From: Candidatus Synechococcus calcipolaris G9
Lineage (GTDB): Bacteria > Cyanobacteriota > Cyanobacteriia > Thermosynechococcales > Thermosynechococcaceae
DNA length: 64,000 nt
Reading direction: 5' to 3'
NCBI RefSeq assembly: GCF_029582805.1
Contig: NZ_JAKKUT010000008.1
Span: 186,001-250,000, forward strand
In this document: positions 33,915-43,162 of the stretch, one piece after another
Layout: the number at the start of each line of letters is the position of its first letter
How positions within the stretch are numbered: position 1 is the first letter of the stretch
Notes under the pieces: generated by a model
Databases searched by the model: none
Told to the model about the DNA's origin: nothing
Seen by the model: only the letters and a program-made list of their open reading frames with translations
Made by a program: the position numbers and the translations under genes

Positions 33915-34967
33915 TTACGGGTAGAACGCCAACTGGGGCAAACCCAGGGTTTCCGGCCAACCCATCATTAGGTTCAGGCACTGCACCGCCTGGCCAGCCT
34001 GACCCTTTAGCAAATTATCAATGGCAGACATGACAATGACGCGGCCGGTACGCTCATCCACCTCAATGCCGATGTAGCAGGAATTCGTACCACAGGCCCA
34101 CTTCGTTTGCGGATAAATTCCCGAAGGTAAAATCTTCACCCAGGGGGAATGGCGGTAAAAGGCTTGATAAATGGTAATTAAATCATCCCGCACCAGACCG
34201 GGGTCCCGCAGTGTCGCATAGACCGTGGCTAAAATTCCGCGGGGCATTGGAATCAGATGGGGCGTAAATTGGACTTGGACGGGTTGACCCGCCAGATCAC
34301 TACAAATTTGTTCAATTTCTGGGGTATGACGATGGCGAGCCACATTGTAAGCCCCCAAGGAGCCATCGGCTTCCGCCAAAAGTAGATTCACCTTTGCCTG
34401 CCGCCCCCCCCCAGAGGTTCCCGACTTAGCATCAATAATGGCGGTTTCGGGCACAATTAATCCCTGCTTGAGGAGGGGAGAAAGGGCCAACAGACTGGCG
34501 GTGGGGTAGCAGCCGGGACAGCCCACCAAATCAGCACCCTGGAGGCGATCTCGGTAGAGTTCCGGTAAGCCGTAGACTGCTTTAGCGGCAATATCCTGAT
34601 CCTGACGCTCTTTGTTATACCAGAGGGTATAGGTTTTCAAGTTAGTAAAGCGATAATCCGCAGAGAGATCTAAAACGCGACACCCTCGCTCCAGTAGGGC
34701 GGGGGCTAGATCCATGGCCAACCCATTGGGTAACGAAAGAAAAACCACCTTACTTTTCTGGGCGATCGCCTCAACATCCACTGGCTCCACCACCAAGGAG
34801 ACCCGATCCTGTAAATGGGGATACAGTTCCGTATAGGGACGACCCGCGCTACCCTCTCCCCCCAAATAGGTAATATCCACAGCGGGGTGCTCCAGTAAAA
34901 GGCGCACAAGTTGAATGCCACCATACCCGGATGCGCCAAGAATGGCCACTGAAATTTTTTGATCCAT
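33915..34967 (-). CDS. argC: N-acetyl-gamma-glutamyl-phosphate reductase
   Basis: NADPH-dependent third step of arginine synthesis. The 350-aa enzyme has the cofactor motif [44 protein letters not shown], and the active-site Cys in [24 protein letters not shown] contains the conserved base His. Type 1 ArgC length. Divergent from ribBA with 147 bp between start codons, a region that should hold both promoters. No other arg gene nearby, as usual in cyanobacteria. Confidence 0.95.
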   Translation of the reverse strand: MDQKISVAILGASGYGGIQLVRLLLEHPAVDITYLGGEGSAGRPYTELYPHLQDRVSLVVEPVDVEAIAQKSKVVFLSLPNGLAMDLAPALLERGCRVLDLSADYRFTNLKTYTLWYNKERQDQDIAAKAVYGLPELYRDRLQGADLVGCPGCYPTASLLALSPLLKQGLIVPETAIIDAKSGTSGGGRQAKVNLLLAEADGSLGAYNVARHRHTPEIEQICSDLAGQPVQVQFTPHLIPMPRGILATVYATLRDPGLVRDDLITIYQAFYRHSPWVKILPSGIYPQTKWACGTNSCYIGIEVDERTGRVIVMSAIDNLLKGQAGQAVQCLNLMMGWPETLGLPQLAFYP

Positions 34968-35114
34968 TGTCCCCTGCTGCTTGCCATCGAGTTGTTGCCA
35001 ACAGTGTACACTAGCAGAAATCGAAACAGCCCAGGAAACAGCGAATCAAATCCCCAGAAACGCTAAAATTAAATGAGAAAGTGTTAAGAAATTTTACGGG
35101 ATTCGACAAACGCG

Positions 35115-36782
35115 GTGATTTCTTCTCGTAGTAGTGAGTTTACCTTTAATACCATTGAGTCGGCCTTAGAAGCCCTCAAGCAAGGCCAGGTGATTGTGGT
35201 CGTGGATGATGAGAGCCGAGAGAATGAGGGGGATTTAATTGGAGCGGCTCAGTTTACAACCCCACAAATGATTAATTTTATGGCGGTGAATGCCCGCGGC
35301 CTCATTTGTTTGGCCATGGAGGGCGATCGCCTCGATGAATTAGACCTGCCCCTCATGGTAACGAGTAACACCGATAGTAACCAGACCGCCTTTACCGTCA
35401 GTGTCGATGCCGGGCCCCACGTAGGTGTCAGTACCGGAATTTCCGCTGAGGATCGGGCCCGTACCATTCAAGTGGCCCTAGATCCGCAAACCAAGCCCAC
35501 GGATCTGCGTCGCCCCGGCCATATTTTTCCGTTGCGATCGCGGCAAGGGGGAGTCCTCAAGCGAGCCGGTCATACGGAAGCGGCGGTGGATTTAGCTCGG
35601 TTGGCGGGGTTATACCCAGCGGGGGTCATTTGTGAAATTCAAAATGCCGACGGCTCCATGGCGCGGTTACCGGAACTGATTGACTACGCCCAAACCCACC
35701 AACTGAAGATTATAAGTATTGCGGATCTGATTAGCTACCGGCTTCAGCACGAGCGATTTATCTATCGGGAAGCGGTGGCGGCCCTACCCACGGAGTTTGG
35801 CCAGTTTCAAATCTATGGCTACCGAAACCAGCTTGATCAGTCGGAGCACATTGCCATTGTCAAGGGGAACCTAGAGGAGTTTAGTCAACAACCCATATTA
35901 GTGCGAGTGCATTCTGAATGCTTGACGGGGGATGCCCTAGGCTCCCTCCGCTGTGATTGTCGCATGCAACTCCAAGCCGCCCTGAAAATGATTCATAATG
36001 CGGGGCAAGGTGTTGTGGTCTATTTACGCCAGGAGGGCCGCGGCATCGGCCTCGTGAACAAATTACGGGCTTATTCCCTCCAAGACATGGGCATGGATAC
36101 AGTGGAAGCCAACGAGCATTTAGGGTTTCCGGCAGATCTACGGAACTATGGCGTAGGGGCACAAATCTTAAATGATTTGGGGGTGCGCTATATTCGCCTC
36201 ATCACGAATAATCCCCGTAAAATTGCTGGCTTGAAGGGCTATGGTTTAGAAATGGTGGATCGGGTTCCCCTACTCATTGAAGCGACTCCCTACAATTCGG
36301 ACTATTTGGCAACCAAGGCAGAAAAGCTAGGCCATCTGCTCCTACAAACCTATCTAATCACCGTGGCCATTCGCTGGCAATCCACTCCGCTCACAGTCGG
36401 CGATCGCTACGAACGATTAGAAAAACTACGGCATTGGGCCGACATAGAGCATCTGTTACTCCAAGAAGAGGCCCGGCCCGTGGCACAGGCTATTTTTACC
36501 CAGGCAGATTTAATTTTTCACCTGGGGTTGGATCAGCCCAATTTAGCGGCTCCTGATTGGTACCAAGACCCAGAACATCCCTATCTACGGGCGATCGCCC
36601 AGATATTAGCCCAGATTCAACAAAGCCCAGGGGTAGTGGAACTCGAATGCTTGATTGCTCCAGGCACCGATCCAATGATGAGTTTACCCATCACCCTAGA
36701 ACGACACCACGGTCGTCTAAAGTACCTCGAGCATTTGGAAGCCCAACCGTGGCAACCCCATCGTATTTATTCTTGGCAGTAA
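35115..36782 (+). CDS. ribBA: Bifunctional DHBP synthase / GTP cyclohydrolase II with C-terminal extension
   Basis: Makes both precursors of riboflavin. The N-terminal DHBP synthase domain (~1-205) has [18 protein letters not shown] (acidic active-site loop) and [22 protein letters not shown]. The GTP cyclohydrolase II domain (~210-400) has the Zn site [19 protein letters not shown] and [19 protein letters not shown]. The last ~150 residues are an extension also known from cyanobacterial 550-aa RibBA proteins, of unclear role. Start GTG. Followed after 6 bp by the FUSC transporter gene. Confidence 0.95.
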   Translation: MISSRSSEFTFNTIESALEALKQGQVIVVVDDESRENEGDLIGAAQFTTPQMINFMAVNARGLICLAMEGDRLDELDLPLMVTSNTDSNQTAFTVSVDAGPHVGVSTGISAEDRARTIQVALDPQTKPTDLRRPGHIFPLRSRQGGVLKRAGHTEAAVDLARLAGLYPAGVICEIQNADGSMARLPELIDYAQTHQLKIISIADLISYRLQHERFIYREAVAALPTEFGQFQIYGYRNQLDQSEHIAIVKGNLEEFSQQPILVRVHSECLTGDALGSLRCDCRMQLQAALKMIHNAGQGVVVYLRQEGRGIGLVNKLRAYSLQDMGMDTVEANEHLGFPADLRNYGVGAQILNDLGVRYIRLITNNPRKIAGLKGYGLEMVDRVPLLIEATPYNSDYLATKAEKLGHLLLQTYLITVAIRWQSTPLTVGDRYERLEKLRHWADIEHLLLQEEARPVAQAIFTQADLIFHLGLDQPNLAAPDWYQDPEHPYLRAIAQILAQIQQSPGVVELECLIAPGTDPMMSLPITLERHHGRLKYLEHLEAQPWQPHRIYSWQ

Positions 36783-36788
36783 ACAGCG

Positions 36789-39095
36789 GTGAAGCTACAG
36801 GAGTATATTAGCCGTCAATGGCCCCTGATTCCCTGGAAACACGCCATTAAAGTGGGACTGGCGGCGGCTCTTTTAGCGACGGTCTTCTGGCAGTCCAATC
36901 TTCAATCCGTCGAGTATCCCGTCATGGGCCTGGTGGCAACGATGCTCTCGACCAATGTGGGGGAAACCCTCAAGGCGGGTTGGGGACGACTGGGGGGGAG
37001 CATATTAGGGGGTATTTTTGCGGCCCTAAGTATTTCCCTGCTAGGCTTAAATCCCATCAGCGGCATGGTTGCTTTTTTAGCCGTAATGATCATATGTCAA
37101 AGCTTAAAACTATCGGCCTTGCAAAATCAGGCGATCGTCGTGGCGGTGCTGATTGCCTCTAGCTCCGAAATAGGCAAAGATCCCTGGAACTATGCCCTAA
37201 ATCGGGTGTTTGATAATGGCATTGGTATCCTCATCGGTATTTTAATCACCCTATTGATTTGGCCCGATCGCCCCCAGCTTACCCTGCGACATCAAGTGAC
37301 AACGGTGTTAGCGGAATTAGGACATACCCTAGAGCGGCTACTGCATCGGTTGTACGTCTCCCCCCCGCCAACCATGGACTCCCGTGCAGGTTCAATCGAT
37401 TCAACAGGTACGGGAATACTAGAGGGGCCTAAAACACTAGAAGATATTGAAGATCGACAATTTCAGGCCATTTCTAATCAACTGCGCCAAGCCGATACCC
37501 TTTTAGATAAATCCATTTATGGGATTGCCGGCTGGCAACTGGCCCAGGAAAACTGGAGTACCCGTTTAACCCTAGTGCGACGACTGCGGCGACACCTGCG
37601 ATCCCTGGCCCGTTTAGTGCCCCTCATTCAGAATAAACCCATCCTTTCTGAATTTATCGCCCCCATGGAAAGATTGGGCCAAGGCCTGATCCCAGAATTT
37701 AACCAACTCACCGAGGCGATCGCCACCTCCGAGCCTCCGGTCCTCGAGACCACCCCAACCCAACAGGCCCTAGAAATTCTCTATCAAGACCTTAACCAGC
37801 GACGAAACCAGCGACGCCGCCAGGGAAAAAACCAAGCCTACGAACTCGAAGATGTGGTTCATACCTACGCAACCCTCAATAGTCTCAGTCGTATCCATCG
37901 AGATTTAACCCTACTTGCCCAAGCCTTTCAGCCCGAACCCCAACTAACCCAACTTAATTTAGCCCCCCAACCCCATTTCAAAGAGATCAGTCTCCCGACC
38001 CCCCTGTATTACAACCGCCTAAAGCATATCCTTAAAGGCATGGTTGCCCTTGGTCTGACTCTTTTTATTATTGAGTCGGCAAATTTACCCTTTGGCTACT
38101 ATGCCACGATCGCCGTGGTGATTTGTCTGCAATCCACCCTGGGGAATAGTCTCCGTTCCGCCTGGCAGCGTACTGTGGGTACCTTTTTAGGGGCAGTTAT
38201 TGCCCACACACTCATTTATACCCTGGGAGCCACGCCCCTCAGTATTGGTCTGGGAGTCACCCTGTTAATTGTGTCCATGAATTTCCTGGGAATGCCCCAG
38301 GGCCATAAACCAGGCGCATTTTTACTCATTCTTGCCCTGATGGTCTATCCTTCCCAGCCAGAGCCGTATATTTGGGGCCGCTTTTTAGAAACGGAATTGG
38401 GGATTGGTATTGCCCTTTTGGTGGGGCTATGTCTTTGGCCTGACACCTCCGCCCGCCATCTGGATCAGGAAATCAAGGCCAATTTTCAGCGACTGGGGCA
38501 ACTCTATGGCCAGGTCGTCCAACAATGCCAAACCCAAGGGGCAAATCCTGACCTAGAAGCCCTCATTAATGCCGTTCGTCAAAGTTATCGCCAGCAACTC
38601 CAACTCAAGACCATGGCTACCCTAGAACCGGTTCAAGCCCTGGGCCTCGCTCAAAAACGGCGGTTTTGGAACATTTATGAGAATTATCAGTTTTCATTTT
38701 TAAGTAGTTTATTCTCTTTTGAGGCCATTCACTGTGAGCTATGGTCAGCCGACGAGTCAGAGCAAAGCAGTCCCCCATCCATTCAGGCCATGTTTCAAGG
38801 GATGGAGCCAGAATTGGGCGCATTAGTTCACCTAGGCAGCCAAAGTTTAGACCAAGCCACTGAAATGCCACCGGATAGCGCGGCCCTGACCCAGGGATTA
38901 CAAGACCTAGAACAAAAATTACAGTTCCTGCGATCGCAACGATTTTTCCGAGCCTATCCCCTAGAGGTCGTCCTCGATGTGTTTAGTATTTTAGGCATTA
39001 TTCAAGAAATCAGCGAAAACCTGATCCAGTTTGGCCAAGAATCGAGCCAACCTGCCGCAAATATGCCCTTCAATCCCAAGGTAGACAAGAATTAA
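36789..39095 (+). CDS. FUSC-family membrane transporter (aromatic-acid exporter-like)
   Basis: A 768-aa inner-membrane protein with two FUSC units. N-terminal block of ~6 spans (IKVGLAAALLATVFW, GGSILGGIFAALSISLLG, AIVVAVLIASSSEIG, NGIGILIGILITLLIW), a soluble helical segment (~160-410), a second block (GMVALGLTLFIIESANLPFGYYATIAVVIC, RTVGTFLGAVIAHTLIY, GIGIALLVGLCLW), then a ~200-aa soluble tail. Architecture fits the YccC/AaeB efflux group. GTG start 6 bp after ribBA. Exported compound unknown; a flavin link is only suggested by position. Confidence 0.82.
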   Translation: MKLQEYISRQWPLIPWKHAIKVGLAAALLATVFWQSNLQSVEYPVMGLVATMLSTNVGETLKAGWGRLGGSILGGIFAALSISLLGLNPISGMVAFLAVMIICQSLKLSALQNQAIVVAVLIASSSEIGKDPWNYALNRVFDNGIGILIGILITLLIWPDRPQLTLRHQVTTVLAELGHTLERLLHRLYVSPPPTMDSRAGSIDSTGTGILEGPKTLEDIEDRQFQAISNQLRQADTLLDKSIYGIAGWQLAQENWSTRLTLVRRLRRHLRSLARLVPLIQNKPILSEFIAPMERLGQGLIPEFNQLTEAIATSEPPVLETTPTQQALEILYQDLNQRRNQRRRQGKNQAYELEDVVHTYATLNSLSRIHRDLTLLAQAFQPEPQLTQLNLAPQPHFKEISLPTPLYYNRLKHILKGMVALGLTLFIIESANLPFGYYATIAVVICLQSTLGNSLRSAWQRTVGTFLGAVIAHTLIYTLGATPLSIGLGVTLLIVSMNFLGMPQGHKPGAFLLILALMVYPSQPEPYIWGRFLETELGIGIALLVGLCLWPDTSARHLDQEIKANFQRLGQLYGQVVQQCQTQGANPDLEALINAVRQSYRQQLQLKTMATLEPVQALGLAQKRRFWNIYENYQFSFLSSLFSFEAIHCELWSADESEQSSPPSIQAMFQGMEPELGALVHLGSQSLDQATEMPPDSAALTQGLQDLEQKLQFLRSQRFFRAYPLEVVLDVFSILGIIQEISENLIQFGQESSQPAANMPFNPKVDKN

Positions 39096-39127
39096 CGTTG
39101 TTCTGGTTGAAATTTTCTGGCTTTACC

Positions 39128-39147
39128 CAGGGAGAGTATGTCAAAAT
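39128..39147. repeat. Diverged copy of the ccs1-flanking repeat
   Basis: CAGGGAG-AG-TATGTCAAA matches the 3' 16 nt of 12887-12908 and 14266-14287 but carries two extra bases. Starts about 150 nt before infC. The shared segment in all three copies ends in TATGTCAAA. Confidence 0.4.
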
Positions 39148-39177
39148 GGCCTCAGGTTAATCATTAGGTGACAAAAT

Positions 39178-39209
39178 TCTTAGCATAGAATTCTCTTAGA
39201 GTAGAATTC
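39178..39209. repeat. Tandem 16-nt repeat upstream of infC
   Basis: TCTTAGCATAGAATTC (39178-39193) is followed directly by TCTTAGAGTAGAATTC (39194-39209), differing at two adjacent bases. Located 68 nt upstream of the infC start, so it could be a regulatory direct repeat in the leader or promoter. Confidence 0.6.
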
Positions 39210-39276
39210 CTACTACCTGCTTGTTGTTTGTCCTATGATTAATCTGTATTTCTTAAACTAAATTGTATCAACACCT

Positions 39277-39807
39277 GTGGCTCTAACGAAAAAAAACCAA
39301 CAAGACCAACCCATGATCAATGAGCGGATTCGGTTTCCCCGCGTCCGTGTTGTCGATACCGATGGTACCCAATTGGGGATTATGCCCCCCGCTGAGGCTT
39401 TGACGATCGCCCGTGACAAGGATCTAGACTTGGTGCTCGTCAGTGACAAGGCGGATCCCCCGGTCTGTCGCATCATTAATTACGGTAAATTTAAATTCGA
39501 GCAGGAAAAGAAGGCGCGAGAGGCCCGCAAGAAGCAGCATACCTCTGACGTAAAAGAGGTGAAGATGCGCTACAAGATCGAAGACCATGACTACAATGTT
39601 CGGGTCAATCAGGCAGAGCGGTTCCTGAAATCCGGCGACAAGGTGAAGGCAACTATTACCTTTCGCGGTCGCGAAATTCAGCATTCCCACTTAGCCGAAG
39701 AACTGCTTAAGCGCATGGCCAATGATTTACAGGCCGTGGCAGAGGTGCAGCAGGCTCCCAAGCACGAGGGCCGGAATATGATTATGTTTTTAGCTCCCAA
39801 GCGATGA
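39277..39807 (+). CDS. infC: Translation initiation factor IF-3
   Basis: Binds the 30S subunit, blocks premature 50S joining and proofreads start codons. The 176-aa protein has the N-terminal domain ([23 protein letters not shown]) and the C-terminal domain ([44 protein letters not shown]), linked by a Lys/Arg-rich helix. Start is GTG; in E. coli infC uses the rare AUU for autoregulation, so a non-AUG start is noteworthy but not proof of autocontrol. An internal ATG (39313) would remove the first 12 residues. rpmI-rplT do not follow; a rhomboid gene does, after 4 bp. Confidence 0.96.
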   Translation: MALTKKNQQDQPMINERIRFPRVRVVDTDGTQLGIMPPAEALTIARDKDLDLVLVSDKADPPVCRIINYGKFKFEQEKKAREARKKQHTSDVKEVKMRYKIEDHDYNVRVNQAERFLKSGDKVKATITFRGREIQHSHLAEELLKRMANDLQAVAEVQQAPKHEGRNMIMFLAPKR

Positions 39808-39811
39808 GGCC

Positions 39812-40402
39812 ATGAAGGCGCAGGTTCAAGCGATCGCCAGTGAACTGAAAACCCATGGTCAAATCATGTTTGGCTTGGTGGGATTCATGTGGGTACTGGA
39901 AATTATTAACCAGTTTCTTTTTGGCAATCGACTCAATTACTTTGGTATCGTTCCCCGCTCCATTCCCGGCCTGATGGGAATTGTGTTTTCCCCCTTTCTC
40001 CATGTGGACTTTGCCCATTTAATCGCCAATACCCTGCCGTTTCTTATCCTAGGGTGGTGGGTGCTGCTGCGAGGCATTGCCATGTTTTTGCAGGTAAGTA
40101 TCATTACGATGGTGGTGAGCGGGTTAGGGGTATGGCTCTTTTCTGCCCCAAATACCGTCACGGTCGGGGCCAGTGGCCTGATTTTTGGCTATTTAGGGTT
40201 TTTACTATTGCGAGGATTTTTTGAGCGCAGTTGGTTAGCCTTATTTTTCTCTGTCATTGCCCTGATTGGCTACGGCAGCATTATCTGGGGGGTGCTACCC
40301 ATTGTGCCAGGGGTTTCTTGGCAGGGCCACCTGTTTGGCTTTATTGGCGGTGGCCTTGCGGCCCGCTATATTCCGATTCAAGGTAAATCTTCCCCTAGCT
40401 AA
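39812..40402 (+). CDS. Rhomboid-family intramembrane serine protease
   Basis: A 196-aa membrane protein with about six spans. The catalytic pair is visible: Ser121 in VTVGASGLIFGYLGF and His173 in WQGHLFGFIGG. The oxyanion-side HLIANTLPF (H69xxxN73) in the second span is also kept, so it should be active. It cleaves single-span membrane proteins within the bilayer; the substrate is unknown. The ATG lies 4 bp after the infC stop, implying cotranscription with infC. Confidence 0.88.
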   Translation: MKAQVQAIASELKTHGQIMFGLVGFMWVLEIINQFLFGNRLNYFGIVPRSIPGLMGIVFSPFLHVDFAHLIANTLPFLILGWWVLLRGIAMFLQVSIITMVVSGLGVWLFSAPNTVTVGASGLIFGYLGFLLLRGFFERSWLALFFSVIALIGYGSIIWGVLPIVPGVSWQGHLFGFIGGGLAARYIPIQGKSSPS

Positions 40403-40422
40403 TTTTTTCTCCTCCATCATTC

Positions 40423-41970
40423 ATGCCTGTCTATCCCTCTGATCCTTACCCCTACGACCTGCCTCCCTACATTGTCACCACAGAGGAAATGCGCCAAATT
40501 GAGGGGCGGGTGTTCCGGGCGGGAATGCCGATCGCCGCGCTCATGGAAAAGGTGGGCCAATTACTCAGTCAACGCATCCAAGAGCTATGGCCCCAGAACC
40601 GTTATCCCCAATTGGGTGTGTTGGTGGGGCCAGGCCATAATGGTGGTGATGCCCTCGTCGTTGCCCGGGAATTGATGTTACGGGGCTATGGGGTGATCCT
40701 CTGGCATCCCTTTCGACGAGCCAAACCCCTCACCGCCGATCATTTGCGCTATGCCCAGTCCCTAGGGATTCCTGTCAGCCCAGATATAAACGACCTAGGG
40801 CACTGCCAAGGCATCATTGATGGTTTGTTTGGTTTTGGCCTAGAGCGTCCCCTCACCGGCGAGGTATTGGAATCGGTGAGTCAGTTGAATCGCTGGCAAA
40901 AAGCGGTGATCAGTATTGATATTCCCTCCGGATTGGACAGCGATCGCGGCACGGTTTTAGGTGGTGCCATTAAAGCTGACCATACCCTTTGCCTCGGCCT
41001 GCGGAAATTGGGGTTAATGCAGGATCACGCCCTAGATGTAATTGGCAAGCTGGAATTGATCGATATTGGTTTACCCGCCAAGGATATTACGGCGATTCTG
41101 GGCGATCGCCCCCCTGTGCAATGTTTAACCCCGGCTCTATGGCAAACCTTACCCCTGCGGCGATCCCCATCGACCCATAAATATCGTCAGGGCCACAGTT
41201 TACTTGTGGGTGGCTCCGCAACCTATGGCGGCAGTATTTTATTGGCGGCCCTGGCGGCCCGGGAGACGGGGGTGGGGATGCTGTCGGTGGCCGTGCCCCA
41301 CCATCTCAAACCCCTCATCCTTGGCCAAGTCCCGGATGCCCTAGTGATTGGCTGTCCTGAAACGAAAAATGGAGCCATTGCCCAATTACCTGGGGATTTG
41401 GATCTGGGACGTTTCCAAGGGATTGGCTGTGGGCCGGGCCTGACCACTGAAACCCCTGCGGTGGTGGATCAACTCTTAGATAGTTCCTGCCCCCTTGCCC
41501 TGGATGCCGATGGCTTAAATCTTTTAGCCCAGGGCGATCGCCTCAGCCAATTAGTTCACCGTAAAGCACCCACCCTATTGACCCCCCATGGCGGTGAGTT
41601 TAGCCGCCTCTTCCCTTCCCTGATCCAAGGAGCAAACCGTCCCCTCGCAGCTCGTCAGGCGGCCCAGGAAACCGGAGCAATGATTTTGCTCAAGGGGGCC
41701 CGCACGGCGATCGCCAACCCCACGGGTCAGATCTGGATTAATCCTGAAAGTACGCCAGCCCTAGCCAGGGGAGGCAGTGGGGATGTACTCACGGGTTTAC
41801 TGGCCGGGTTATGGAGCCAAATGGAGCCTCTGTCGGCAACCCTAGCGGCAACCTGGTGGCACTCCCAGGCGGGATGTTTAGCAGCCCAAGAAAATACCGT
41901 CCTGGGGGTCAATGCTTGGCGGTTAACAAATTATTTGATTCCGGCCCTGCGATCGCACCCCATTGACTGA
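40423..41970 (+). CDS. nnr: Bifunctional NAD(P)H-hydrate epimerase / ADP-dependent dehydratase
   Basis: Repairs hydrated NAD(P)H. The 515-aa fusion has the N-terminal YjeF_N epimerase (~15-225: EMRQIEGRVFRAG, LVGPGHNGGDALVVARELMLRGY, DIPSGLDSDRG) and the C-terminal ribokinase-like dehydratase (~235-510: GHSLLVGGSATYGGSILLAALAA, LDADGLNLLA, LTPHGGEFSRLFP, ARGGSGDVLTGLLAG). 20 bp downstream of the rhomboid gene. Confidence 0.95.
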   Translation: MPVYPSDPYPYDLPPYIVTTEEMRQIEGRVFRAGMPIAALMEKVGQLLSQRIQELWPQNRYPQLGVLVGPGHNGGDALVVARELMLRGYGVILWHPFRRAKPLTADHLRYAQSLGIPVSPDINDLGHCQGIIDGLFGFGLERPLTGEVLESVSQLNRWQKAVISIDIPSGLDSDRGTVLGGAIKADHTLCLGLRKLGLMQDHALDVIGKLELIDIGLPAKDITAILGDRPPVQCLTPALWQTLPLRRSPSTHKYRQGHSLLVGGSATYGGSILLAALAARETGVGMLSVAVPHHLKPLILGQVPDALVIGCPETKNGAIAQLPGDLDLGRFQGIGCGPGLTTETPAVVDQLLDSSCPLALDADGLNLLAQGDRLSQLVHRKAPTLLTPHGGEFSRLFPSLIQGANRPLAARQAAQETGAMILLKGARTAIANPTGQIWINPESTPALARGGSGDVLTGLLAGLWSQMEPLSATLAATWWHSQAGCLAAQENTVLGVNAWRLTNYLIPALRSHPID

Positions 41971-42046
41971 GGGTATCCATTAACCCTAATTTTTTATCAC
42001 TTTAATTATTAATAAATTATCAATCATCACTCCTTTTATCACTCCC

Positions 42047-43162
42047 ATGCCTGTTCAGTCCTCTCCCCTTGCCTCCCTCACCCAAAAATCCTGGTTCAAG
42101 TTGATTACGGGGGCCAGTTTCCAGGATTTGCCACAGGTATATAATCTGGCCCTGGCCTACACCCTGGCCGGAGCGGACTGTATTGATGTGGCCGCAGATC
42201 CAGCGGTGATTCAGGCAGCCCAAGAGGGTATGGATCGGGCGATCGCCCTGTGTCCGTCTCAGCCGCGGCCATTGTTGATGGTGAGTATCAATGATGGCGA
42301 AGACCCCCATTTTCGCAAAGCCTGGTTTAACCCTGAGAACTGTCCCCCCGACTGTCCCCGGCCCTGTGTGTCGATTTGTCCGGCCGCCGCCATTGAATTT
42401 AAGGAACCGATTGAATTTGAGGCTCCGAGCCAAGGTGTGCTTGATTACCGTTGCTATGGCTGTGGCCGCTGTTTACCCATCTGTCCGATTCAACAGATTC
42501 AGACCTATGCCCAACCGGCGAGTTTAGAACGATTGGCACCCTTGATCCATTCCGGTCAGGTGCAGGCCCTAGAGATCCACACCCGCCCCGATCGCCAGCG
42601 TGAATTTTCCACCCTTTGGCAACAGGTTGCCCCCTGGCAAAGTCATTTACAGGTCTTAGCCATTAGCTGTCCCGATGGCGAATATCTTCTGGATTATTTA
42701 CATTGGATTGCGGATTTGATTGGGCCCCTCCAGGGCGCTCTAATTTGGCAAACCGATGGCCGGCCCATGAGTGGGGATATTGGCGATGGCACGACCCGGG
42801 CCGCCATTCAACTGGGGCAAAAGGTTCTCCAGGGAAATTTACCAGGATTTGTGCAGTTGGCGGGGGGGACAAATGGCCATACGGTTGCTAAACTCAGGGC
42901 AATGGGGTTATTGATCTCCCCTGCGGATCAGGGACTAGTCCAACCGGCGATCGCTGGAGTTGCCTACGGTAGTTATGCCCGCACTCTCCTTGCTCCATTC
43001 CATGCCCAAAGCTCCCAGTGGCATCAATCACCGTCGCTCCTGCGCCAAGCCGTGTCCCAAGCTGCCACCCTCGTTAGCCAAATTAAAGCATTACCCCCCT
43101 CTCTATGGTTGAACTCACTGCCGGACAACGCCAAGTTACAGACAATCTCTACCAACTCCTAG
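42047..43162 (+). CDS. ldpA: LdpA, light-dependent period iron-sulfur protein
   Basis: Redox-active Fe-S protein that feeds light and quinone status into the cyanobacterial circadian clock (known in Synechococcus elongatus). The 371-aa protein has two 4Fe-4S motifs, Cys99/103/107/111 (CPPDCPRPCVSICP) and Cys136/139/142/146 (CYGCGRCLPICP), and the LdpA-specific C-terminal region (WQTDGRPMSGDIG, FVQLAGGTNGHTV, GVAYGSYARTLL). Its last 58 bp overlap the ycf45-type gene in another frame, so the two are tightly linked. Kai genes are not in the window. Confidence 0.9.
   Translation: MPVQSSPLASLTQKSWFKLITGASFQDLPQVYNLALAYTLAGADCIDVAADPAVIQAAQEGMDRAIALCPSQPRPLLMVSINDGEDPHFRKAWFNPENCPPDCPRPCVSICPAAAIEFKEPIEFEAPSQGVLDYRCYGCGRCLPICPIQQIQTYAQPASLERLAPLIHSGQVQALEIHTRPDRQREFSTLWQQVAPWQSHLQVLAISCPDGEYLLDYLHWIADLIGPLQGALIWQTDGRPMSGDIGDGTTRAAIQLGQKVLQGNLPGFVQLAGGTNGHTVAKLRAMGLLISPADQGLVQPAIAGVAYGSYARTLLAPFHAQSSQWHQSPSLLRQAVSQAATLVSQIKALPPSLWLNSLPDNAKLQTISTNS

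Noticed and set aside
39100-39276. L20-type leader upstream of infC
   Set aside because: rpmI and rplT do not follow infC, and no long pseudoknot-like pairing was evident; only the short repeats are supported.
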